Assembly: GCA_007570915.1 (NCBI GenBank) | Contig: RKSK01000100.1 | Location: 1 to 5,103 of the forward strand | Direction of reading: 5' to 3' | From: Cenarchaeum sp. | GTDB lineage: Archaea; Thermoproteota; Nitrososphaeria; Nitrososphaerales; Nitrosopumilaceae | DNA length: 5,103 bases | Shown: piece by piece, positions 1 to 5,103 of the stretch | Position numbering within the stretch: position 1 is the first letter of the stretch | Layout of the letters: every line of letters starts with the position of its first letter | Translations under genes and position numbers: made by a program | Notes under the pieces: model-generated | The model's input: only the letters and a program-made list of their open reading frames with translations | Told to the model about the DNA's origin: nothing | Database searches by the model: none

Positions 1-147
1 CGCGCCCTCTCGGCCGACGAGTTTTTGGACTTTGTGAGGGGCGACTTTGGCCTCGGGTACCTCGCGCGCATGGCCGCCTCGCACCCGCTGCTGGCCGCGC
101 GGCGCCTGGGGAGCCTCGTCGCCGGCGCGCTCAGCGGCCCACGCTGA
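1..147 (+). CDS. C-terminal fragment of an unidentified protein
   Basis: The first reading frame is open from the window edge to a TGA at 145-147 and encodes 48 residues, so the gene begins outside the window. The visible tail is charged and then helical, with DEFLDFVRGDFGLGYLARM followed by SHPLLAARRLGSL, and ends GPR. It shows no catalytic or metal-binding motif. Three of its residues are Phe encoded by TTT, following the same context rule as the other genes here, so it looks like real coding sequence of this genome. The tail loosely recalls the C-terminal helices of archaeal geranylgeranyl reductase (FixC-like) flavoproteins, but that is a weak impression and I do not name it. Its last 17 bases overlap the 3' end of the convergent minus-strand gene. 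No T-rich terminator is visible after the stop. Confidence 0.6.
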   Translation, partial: RALSADEFLDFVRGDFGLGYLARMAASHPLLAARRLGSLVAGALSGPR

Positions 148-3106
148 AAAAGTCCGAGACGCGCAGGTCGTGGAACGACAGCAGCGCGACGTGCGTGCCG
201 GGGTCAAACGACCTCGCGACCGTCTGCGAAAATGCGCCCTCGCGGTCGTCAGTCAGCGCTACGGTCGTGACTAGCACGCCGGACTGGTCGAAAATGTCGA
301 CATAGAGGTCCTCGGGGAAGGCGATCGACTTTTTGACGGCCCCCTCTATTAGGAGCGAGCCGGCCGAGTAGTCGACGCGGATCGCCGCCTCGGGGGACCG
401 CTGCGGCAGGTAGCGCTCTATGAGGGCGCGCAGCTCGGAGACCTTTGAGCGGGCCTCGTCCTCGTCGCGGTCGTCGACTGCCTCCTGCGCGTCGGCCACG
501 ACGGGGTCTATGCGCCCGATGTTTGCCTGGTAGCGCTCGCCGCCAAACCCGCGCATGAACTCGCGCAGGTCAAAGAGGTCGCGCGACGCGGCGATCAGGC
601 CGGGCCCGCCGGAGAGCTCGCTGCGCCTCTCCTGCTCGGCGCGCGTGCCGGGGTCGTACGGTATGTAGACGATGTTGGCCGAGAGCGCGTCGCGGTAGAG
701 GAGCTCGGCGACGTAAATGCCCGGCTCGCTCGGGCCGCTCCACGGTATCGAGAACTCGCCGTGCCTCGTGTCGCTGAACTCCAGCGTGTCGTAAACCGTG
801 CTGTTGGCGTGCAGGACCGTCACGGTGATGTCCTCGCGCCGGTCAAAGGCCTGCTTTTCGACAAAGCCGTTTATGGTCCACGTACGCAGGCCGTCGTCGC
901 GCTCCAGGTTGAATATGACGCTGTTGTGCTCCTCGTTGAGGTGGTCCTGCGCGTACTCGTATGCGCGCGTGACCCACTCTTGCGCGTCGACAAAGTTGCC
1001 GTGGTCGGTGAACTCGGAGGCCCTGTCGAGCATGCGGCCCAGCTCGCGCGCCTCGTCGGTCCCGGCGACGAGGAACCTGCCGGCGACGGCCTGCAGCGCG
1101 TCGACGTGCTTTGTGTACTCGCGCTTGCGGATGTCGACGAGGCCATAGTCCTCGCCCGTCGGCGGGTTGTCGCGGTACGCCGCGTCGACCTCGTTCCACT
1201 CGGCTATCGCGTTGCGCACGAGGTCGTCGGCCAGGCGCAGCTCGCCGGATATGACGAGCTCGCGCGCTCGCGAGACCTTTTCCTTGACCTCGTCGACATA
1301 GTCCGAGTAGCCCGGCACGAACCTCTTTGTGCGCAGGCCCAGCTCGGCGAGGTTCTCAAGCGAGTTGGCCCGCTCTAGCACGCGCGCGGCCCTCTGCCTC
1401 ACGTCGGCCTCGTCGTACGAGTCGAGACGCTGCGCTATCACGCCGGCCTCCTGCGTGACCCACGCTAGGAGGACCTCGACCCTGTCCAGGCGCGCCGCCG
1501 GCGGGTTGCCCTCCGAGAGCCTCTGGGCCAGGTCGAGTATGCTAAGCGCGTTGGTGATGCTCGCCAGGGCCGCCCTGTCGGACTGCTGCTCGGCCTTGGC
1601 GCGCAGCGACCTGTACTCTAGCTCGAGGGAGGCCAGCGGGTTGCGCGCCTCGCGCAGCGAGGAGATCGAGCCCTCAAAGCGGCTCACGACGTCAAGGAGG
1701 CCGTCAAGCGAGTCGGCCGCGCGCGCGCTCTCGAGGAGGCCCGGCCACTGGCGCGTCACGTCCGTCTCGAGGCCGTTGGCCCGCGTCAGCCTGATGACCT
1801 GCTCCAGCCTGGAGGACACCTCAAAGGCCGCCTTCATGCCGCGTATGTCCGCGGCCCTCTCGAGGATCGCCTCGACGGAGGACGCGGACGTGATCCTCGA
1901 GCGCAGGGCCTCCCACTCGGGCCGCAGTATCACGGCGAGCTCGCCGGCCCCCTCGGCCCCGACAAAGTCCTCGACCCTGTCGAGGTCGCGAAGCAGCATG
2001 GCCGCGTCGTAGAGCGGCGCGGTCCGGTTTGCCAGCGAGACGGTCGCCTCGACGGTGGACGCGGACGTCACCTGCGTCCGGACGGCCCTCCACTCGGAGC
2101 CTATGAGCGAGTGGAGGCGGTCCTCCTTGCGCTCGACGATGTCGAGGTAGCGCGCGTGCGTGAGCACGTCGAGCATCGTTCGCAGCTCGTCGGCGACTAT
2201 GGGCGCGGTCCCGCGCGAGAGCGTCGTGGCGAGCTCTGATCTGACCTGCTTTGAGAGTATCGAGCCGCTGCGCTGCATGAGCGAGAGGAGCGTCGACTCT
2301 AGCTCCTCAAAGGTCGGCGGGCGCGCCGGCGCGGCCGCCGGGGCCGGCGAGGCCTCGAGGGCCGCGGCGTACGCGGCGTTCATCCTCTCGGCGGACAGGC
2401 GCGCCTCGCCGGTCTCGTGGCGGAATATCGACGCGTAGACGAGCTCCCTCATCCTCGTCGCCGCGCCGGCGTCTATGGCCGACTCGCCCTCGAGGTCCGC
2501 GATCTCGCCCAGCGCGCCGGCGGCGGCGCGGCGCAGCGTCACGTCCAGGCCGTCAAGGGTAGAGTCGGAAAAGGAGGCGCCGAGCAGGTTTGCGTAGACG
2601 GTCTCAAAGGCGTCGGCCGTGGCGAGGTTGGCCGCAAGCTCCGTGAACGGCGCCGTGTCGATGCCCTGCGTGCGCGCTATGCGCGCCTCAAAGGCCCCCT
2701 GCGCTGCGGCGAGCAGCGCGTCGCCCTCCGGCGCCGGCGCGGCCGCGCCGGAGAGCGTGAACGAGGACGAGTGCGAGTGCTCGCCGTGGAATATGCGCAC
2801 CTCGTACTCGCCGTCGACGCCGCAGAGCGGGCCGCGCAGCGGCACGGGCGCCGTCACGAACGGCCCGCCGGGCAGGGGCCGGAGCTGCTGTATCGAGCAG
2901 AGGTCCCCGCGCGGGTTTGACACCTGGACAATGACGAACTGGCCGGCCCCCGGCGAGGCCAGCGTGCCGTGGACCATCAGGTGGCCGCCCCTGCCGAGCT
3001 CGCCGAGGTCGCGGTCCACGATGATGCGGTCGGCCGACTGCCCCAGCGCGTGCGCGGGGACGAGGAGCAGCAGGGCAAACGCCACGGCCGCCATCCTTGA
3101 GGCCAT
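131..3106 (-). CDS. Large secreted protein: three Ig-like beta domains and helical repeats
   Basis: This 991-residue protein is unidentified. Residues 1-22 form a Sec-type signal peptide. Residues about 25-119 are a beta-rich Ig-like domain with two cysteines (C70, C95) that could form a disulfide. Residues about 128-250 are helical, 252-264 are an Ala/Pro linker, and about 265-725 are a long helical region with degenerate repeats of roughly 45-60 residues. Two further beta domains (about 728-816 and 905-990) resemble each other and flank a charged helical segment (822-900). Two N-glycosylation sequons occur (N360, N768). There is no C-terminal membrane anchor, PEFG-type sorting tail or catalytic motif. 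ATG 3106 is chosen because it gives the signal peptide and lies about 28 bases from a TATA-like box; M5 is a less likely alternative. Domain style suggests an extracellular or cell-surface scaffold or adhesion role in an archaeon, which is inference. A cell-surface enzyme seems unlikely. Confidence 0.9.
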   Translation of the reverse strand: MASRMAAVAFALLLLVPAHALGQSADRIIVDRDLGELGRGGHLMVHGTLASPGAGQFVIVQVSNPRGDLCSIQQLRPLPGGPFVTAPVPLRGPLCGVDGEYEVRIFHGEHSHSSSFTLSGAAAPAPEGDALLAAAQGAFEARIARTQGIDTAPFTELAANLATADAFETVYANLLGASFSDSTLDGLDVTLRRAAAGALGEIADLEGESAIDAGAATRMRELVYASIFRHETGEARLSAERMNAAYAAALEASPAPAAAPARPPTFEELESTLLSLMQRSGSILSKQVRSELATTLSRGTAPIVADELRTMLDVLTHARYLDIVERKEDRLHSLIGSEWRAVRTQVTSASTVEATVSLANRTAPLYDAAMLLRDLDRVEDFVGAEGAGELAVILRPEWEALRSRITSASSVEAILERAADIRGMKAAFEVSSRLEQVIRLTRANGLETDVTRQWPGLLESARAADSLDGLLDVVSRFEGSISSLREARNPLASLELEYRSLRAKAEQQSDRAALASITNALSILDLAQRLSEGNPPAARLDRVEVLLAWVTQEAGVIAQRLDSYDEADVRQRAARVLERANSLENLAELGLRTKRFVPGYSDYVDEVKEKVSRARELVISGELRLADDLVRNAIAEWNEVDAAYRDNPPTGEDYGLVDIRKREYTKHVDALQAVAGRFLVAGTDEARELGRMLDRASEFTDHGNFVDAQEWVTRAYEYAQDHLNEEHNSVIFNLERDDGLRTWTINGFVEKQAFDRREDITVTVLHANSTVYDTLEFSDTRHGEFSIPWSGPSEPGIYVAELLYRDALSANIVYIPYDPGTRAEQERRSELSGGPGLIAASRDLFDLREFMRGFGGERYQANIGRIDPVVADAQEAVDDRDEDEARSKVSELRALIERYLPQRSPEAAIRVDYSAGSLLIEGAVKKSIAFPEDLYVDIFDQSGVLVTTVALTDDREGAFSQTVARSFDPGTHVALLSFHDLRVSDFFSVGR
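1862..2098 (-). repeat. In-frame internal repeat in the helical region
   Basis: Residues 337-356 (SEWRAVRTQVTSASTVEATV) and 396-415 (PEWEALRSRITSASSVEAIL) are clear copies spaced 59 codons apart. At DNA level, 2045-2068 and 1868-1891 match at 23 of 24 bases. A more diverged third copy starts near residue 452 (RQWPGLLESARAADSLDGLL), and possible further units occur around Y498 and W549. The unit pattern is an aromatic residue, then LR, then an S/A-rich turn and a helix beginning with E-A or D-G. I take these as repeats of a helical bundle or rod. Confidence 0.75.
3041..3106 (-). other. Signal peptide of the 991-residue protein
   Basis: The first 22 residues have a short positive start (MASR), a hydrophobic core around residues 6-16 (AAVAFALLLLV) and a small-residue cleavage region, PAHALG. 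Cleavage after A20 (AHA) or G22 is plausible, leaving a mature start near QSADR. There is no lipobox cysteine, so this is not a lipoprotein signal. The protein should be exported by Sec. With no other hydrophobic segment visible, it would be released or held non-covalently at the cell surface. Confidence 0.8.
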
Positions 3107-3131
3107 CGGCGGGCCGCGCGCGCGCCCCTAG

Positions 3132-3138
3132 TTAAATA
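3132..3138 (-). promoter_or_regulatory. TATA-like box for the 991-residue protein gene
   Basis: Read on the minus strand this is TATTTAA, an AT island in very GC-rich sequence. Its centre is about 29 bases before ATG 3106. Archaeal TATA boxes usually sit about 25-30 bases upstream of transcription start, so the transcript would begin at or near the ATG and be leaderless. No Shine-Dalgarno sequence precedes the start, which agrees. Read forward, the same bases give TTAAATA, which also resembles a box A, so a weak start near 3162-3166 on the plus strand cannot be excluded. Confidence 0.55.
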
Positions 3139-3175
3139 CCGTGGGCCGCGCGCCCGCGCGCCGCCCCCGTCGTGC

Positions 3176-3182
3176 TTATAAG
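3176..3182 (+). promoter_or_regulatory. TATA-like box for the Rieske-nadE-cysS cluster
   Basis: TTATAAG stands out in GC-rich DNA and its centre is about 28 bases before ATG 3207. This predicts leaderless transcription of the Rieske gene and, given the short gaps that follow, of nadE and cysS. No ribosome-binding sequence lies between the box and the ATG. It is about 44 bases from the opposing box, centre to centre, so the two divergent promoters are distinct but close. Confidence 0.6.
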
Positions 3183-3186
3183 GGCC

Positions 3187-3205
3187 GGCCCGCGCGCGGC
3201 GGGCC
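3187..3205 (+). promoter_or_regulatory. Perfect GC dyad between TATA box and Rieske start
   Basis: GGCCCGC at 3187-3193 is exactly complementary to GCGGGCC at 3199-3205, with a five-base spacer. It lies between the TATA-like box and the ATG, where a bound repressor would block initiation. For a leaderless transcript it is mostly not transcribed, so a DNA-binding role is more natural than an RNA hairpin. In sequence this rich in G and C such a dyad can arise by chance, so regulatory function is only a possibility. Confidence 0.3.
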
Positions 3206-3206
3206 G

Positions 3207-3509
3207 ATGGGATGGGTCAAGGTCGCCGAGAGGGGCGCCGTGGCCAGGGACGCCGGCGCCGAGTTTGACGTGGGGGGCACAAAGGTGGCCGTCTTCAACC
3301 ACGGCGGCCTGCACGCCCTCGAGGCGACGTGCGCGCACCAGGACGGCTCGATAGCGCCAGGCGAGGTCAAGGACGGCGTGGTAGAGTGCCCCCTCCACTT
3401 TTGGCACTATGACATAAGGACCGGCAGGCTGCTAGACTACCTCAAGGGCGTCAGCCTCAAGACGTACAGGGTCGAGGAGAGAGAGGACGGCATCTACGTC
3501 GAGCTCTGA
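3207..3509 (+). CDS. Soluble Rieske-type [2Fe-2S] ferredoxin
   Basis: This 100-residue protein is essentially one Rieske domain. The cluster ligands are visible as C42-A-H44 and C61-P-L-H64, separated by 16 residues, matching CxH...CxxH. The second cysteine that each motif carries in cytochrome bc1/b6f Rieske proteins, where they form a disulfide, is absent (A43 and L63 flank the ligands). There is no signal peptide or membrane segment. It therefore belongs with the oxygenase-ferredoxin and NirD-like group, a cytoplasmic electron carrier of unknown partner; no oxygenase, reductase or nitrite reductase is adjacent. ATG 3207 is chosen because it lies about 28 bases after a TATA-like box and gives a normal Rieske N-terminus. 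An in-frame GTG at 3141 would put the TATA box inside the gene. It is first in a likely operon with nadE and cysS. Confidence 0.9.
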   Translation: MGWVKVAERGAVARDAGAEFDVGGTKVAVFNHGGLHALEATCAHQDGSIAPGEVKDGVVECPLHFWHYDIRTGRLLDYLKGVSLKTYRVEEREDGIYVEL

Positions 3510-3510
3510 G

Positions 3511-3579
3511 GGCGCGCGGCCCCTAGAGGCCCTCGCGCGGATCGACTATGGGGCCGCCGCCGCCGCCGCGGTCCGCCTC
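3511..3579 (+). other. Probable missing N-terminus of NadE, no canonical start
   Basis: In the nadE frame, sequence before GTG 3580 is open back to a TAG at 3433-3435. From about 3523 it encodes LEALARIDYG, six alanines and VRLV, which resembles the N-terminal helix normally preceding the P-loop in NadE. No ATG, GTG or TTG exists in this frame between 3436 and 3579. ATC at 3541 (with AGAGG ending at 3529) and CTA at 3523 (with GAGG ending at 3511) are possible but very unusual starts. A (GCC)5 tract occupies 3553-3567. The only nearby ATG (3548) is in another frame. Confidence 0.5.
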
Positions 3580-4293
3580 GTGGGGGAGACCGTCGCCTCG
3601 TGCCGCGCCACGGGCGCCGTGCTCGGCCTCAGCGGCGGGCTCGACTCGGCCGTCACCGCGGCCATATGCGCCAGGGCGTGCGAGACGACTGCCTTCATAA
3701 TGCCAGACTCGGACGTCACGCCGGCCGTCGAGACCGCGGACGCGCTGCGCGTCGCCGAGGGCCTCGGGATTGCGCACCGCACGGTAGACATCGCGCCGAT
3801 CGCGCGCGAGCTTGCGCGCCACGCCGGCGGCGGCAGGCGCGCGCTGGGCAACGCCAGGGCGCGAATCAGGATGTGCCTGCTTTACCACCACGCCAACGCG
3901 GAGCGCGCGATCGTCGCGGGAACCAGCGACAGGAGCGAGTCGCTCATAGGCTACTTCACAAAGCACGGCGACGGGGCCGCCGACGTCCTCCCCATAGCGT
4001 CGCTCTACAAGTCCCAGGTGAGGGGCATGGCCGCGCACCTCGGCCTGCCCGAGGACATTGCCAAAAAGAGGAGCGCGCCGCACCTCTGGGAGGGCCACGA
4101 CGCCGAGGGCGAGCTCGGCATGGCGTACGACGAGATCGACGCGGCCCTCCACTGCATCGTGGACCTGCGCATGGGAGACGCCGAGGCCTCGCGCGCCTCG
4201 GGCGTGGCAGAGGCGGCCGTCGCGCGCGTGCGCGCGATGCGCGAGGCCAGCGCGCACAAGCGCAGGCCCGCGCCGGGGGCGTGCGGGCCGTGA
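3580..4293 (+). CDS. nadE: NAD+ synthetase, ammonia-dependent type
   Basis: NadE catalyses the ATP-dependent amidation of nicotinic acid adenine dinucleotide to NAD+, the last step of NAD+ synthesis, in the cytoplasm. Counting from GTG 3580 (237 residues), the ATP-pyrophosphatase P-loop SGGLDS is at 18-23, GNARARIRMCLLY at 90-102, GTSDRSE at 114-120, GYFTKHGDGAAD at 124-135 and LYKSQV at 142-147. HKRRP (226-230) is the usual C-terminal signature. No glutaminase (nitrilase) domain is fused, so free ammonia is the expected nitrogen donor, which suits an ammonia-rich archaeal physiology. The loop normally close to GQTDE reads GHDAE (172-176). The GTG start leaves only 17 residues before the P-loop and probably truncates the first helix; see the upstream entry. 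The gene follows the Rieske gene by 70 bases and its TGA overlaps the cysS ATG by one base, which suggests cotranscription and coupled translation. Confidence 0.92.
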   Translation: MGETVASCRATGAVLGLSGGLDSAVTAAICARACETTAFIMPDSDVTPAVETADALRVAEGLGIAHRTVDIAPIARELARHAGGGRRALGNARARIRMCLLYHHANAERAIVAGTSDRSESLIGYFTKHGDGAADVLPIASLYKSQVRGMAAHLGLPEDIAKKRSAPHLWEGHDAEGELGMAYDEIDAALHCIVDLRMGDAEASRASGVAEAAVARVRAMREASAHKRRPAPGACGP

Positions 4294-5103
4294 TGGTCCA
4301 CGACACGCTCGGAGGCGAGCGCGTGGCCGTCGGGCCGGGCGGGACGGTGCGCATCTACGTCTGCGGCGTGACGGCGTACGACGACGCGCACGTGGGCCAC
4401 GCGCGCTCGGCCATAGTCTTTGACGTGATGCGCCGGCACCTCGAGCGCGGCGGCGCGCGCGTCGAGCTCGTGCAAAACTTCACGGACGTCGACGACAAGA
4501 TACTCACGCGAGCCGCCGAGTCCGGCGAGGACCCCGCCGCGCTCGCCGGGAGGCACATGCGCACGTATGTCGAGGACGCCGACTCGCTGAACGTGCTGCG
4601 GCCCACGGCCGCGCCGAGGGCGTCCGAGCACATAGGCGACATGGTCGAGATGGTCCGCGAGCTTGTCGCGTCCGGCGCGGCGTACGAGACGCCGACCGGC
4701 GTCTACTTTGACGTCTCGTCCTTTGGCGCGTACGGGAGGCTCTCGGGCAAGCCCATAGGCGAGCTCCTCGCCGGCGCGCGCGTCGGGGTCGACGCGACAA
4801 AGCGCAGCGCGCTGGACTTTGCGCTCTGGAAGAGGTCAGGCGAGGCGCGCTCGTGGCCCAGCCCGTGGGGCCGCGGCAGGCCGGGGTGGCACATCGAGTG
4901 CTCGGCGATGGCGAGGCGCCACCTTGGCGCCACGGTCGACGTGCACGGCGGCGGGCGCGACCTCATATTCCCGCACCACGAGAACGAGATTGCCCAGTCC
5001 GAGACGTGCACGGGGCGGGCGCTTGCGCGCGCGTGGGTCCACGTCGGCATGGTGACTGTCAACGGCGAAAAGATGTCAAAGTCGGCCGGAAACCAGGTGC
5101 GCG
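4293..5103 (+). CDS. cysS: Cysteinyl-tRNA synthetase, N-terminal 270 residues
   Basis: CysRS charges tRNA-Cys with cysteine using ATP. The gene runs off the window edge without a stop, so only the catalytic part is present. HVGHAR at 33-38 is the class I HIGH motif and EKMSKS at 259-264 the KMSKS loop. Zinc-binding residues that recognise cysteine are C24 (in VCGVTAYDDAH), C203 (in GWHIECS), H228 and E232 (in FPHHENE). FTDVDDKI at 63-70 is also typical of CysRS and argues against the related ligase MshC, which usually has TDVDDPL. The ATG at 4293-4295 overlaps the nadE stop in TGATG. There is no good Shine-Dalgarno sequence, so initiation is probably by termination-reinitiation from nadE. All key residues are intact, and the missing part should be the rest of the helical tRNA-binding region. 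Confidence 0.95.
   Translation, partial: MVHDTLGGERVAVGPGGTVRIYVCGVTAYDDAHVGHARSAIVFDVMRRHLERGGARVELVQNFTDVDDKILTRAAESGEDPAALAGRHMRTYVEDADSLNVLRPTAAPRASEHIGDMVEMVRELVASGAAYETPTGVYFDVSSFGAYGRLSGKPIGELLAGARVGVDATKRSALDFALWKRSGEARSWPSPWGRGRPGWHIECSAMARRHLGATVDVHGGGRDLIFPHHENEIAQSETCTGRALARAWVHVGMVTVNGEKMSKSAGNQVR

Noticed and set aside
761..1378. Long plus-strand open frame of 205 codons inside the 991-residue gene
   Set aside because: It is antisense to a well-supported coding gene, lacks recognisable motifs or a promoter, and long antisense frames are expected where third codon positions are mostly G or C.
1329..2012. Plus-strand open frame of 227 codons, Ser/Arg-rich
   Set aside because: Composition is the mirror of the Glu/Leu/Ala-rich minus-strand gene; no start signal and no recognisable domain.
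2417..3131. Two overlapping plus-strand frames opposite the N-terminal part of the secreted protein
   Set aside because: Arg/Gly/Pro-rich shadow translations with no motif; the minus-strand frame has a signal peptide and promoter.
3141..3206. Upstream GTG start for the Rieske gene adding 22 residues
   Set aside because: The extra residues are Arg/Pro/Ala low complexity and the TATA-like box at 3176-3182 would fall inside the gene.
3553..3567. (GCC)5 tract as a phase-variable switch for nadE
   Set aside because: A three-base unit changes length in whole codons, so slippage would not alter the frame; it simply encodes alanines.
3523..4257. Minus-strand open frames opposite nadE
   Set aside because: nadE motifs on the plus strand are unambiguous; the antisense translations are His/Arg/Gly-rich with no family resemblance.
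1..5103. CRISPR array, tRNA, rRNA, insertion sequence or defence genes
   Set aside because: I looked for spaced direct repeats, cloverleaf arms with a TTC-rich T-loop, and transposase or nuclease motifs on both strands and found none; the window is filled by the listed genes.

Overview
The window is very GC-rich DNA (roughly two thirds or more G+C, estimated by eye) and looks archaeal. Both gene starts around the central intergenic gap have a TATA-like box about 28 bases before the ATG and no Shine-Dalgarno sequence, which is the leaderless archaeal layout. Isoleucine ATA and arginine AGG codons are common despite the GC content. The large secreted protein has beta-sandwich domains of a style seen in extracellular proteins of ammonia-oxidising archaea. 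My best guess is a high-GC member of the Nitrososphaerota (Thaumarchaeota), possibly host-associated. The lineage is an inference from style, not a marker-gene assignment.

Layout. Bases 1-147 (+) hold the last 48 codons of an unidentified gene. Its 3' end overlaps by 17 bases, tail to tail, the end of a 991-residue exported protein on the minus strand (131-3106). That protein has a signal peptide, an N-terminal beta domain, a long helical middle with internal repeats, and two more beta domains separated by a helical segment. I cannot name it. Bases 3107-3206 are a 100-base divergent promoter region with one TATA-like box facing each way. To the right is a co-oriented cluster: a 100-residue soluble Rieske [2Fe-2S] protein (3207-3509), an ammonia-dependent NAD+ synthetase nadE (3580-4293 from its first canonical start, with signs that it begins further upstream), and cysteinyl-tRNA synthetase cysS (4293 to the window edge, start overlapping the nadE stop by one base).

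The right-hand cluster is housekeeping: an electron carrier, the last step of NAD+ synthesis and cysteine charging of tRNA. Tight spacing suggests one transcript from the promoter before the Rieske gene. I see no defence system, CRISPR array, mobile element, tRNA or rRNA. The points worth a second look are the missing nadE start codon, the repeat architecture of the 991-residue protein, near-identical sequence at the two divergent starts, and a strong rule linking phenylalanine codon choice to the following base. No stretch over 300 bases lacks a gene.
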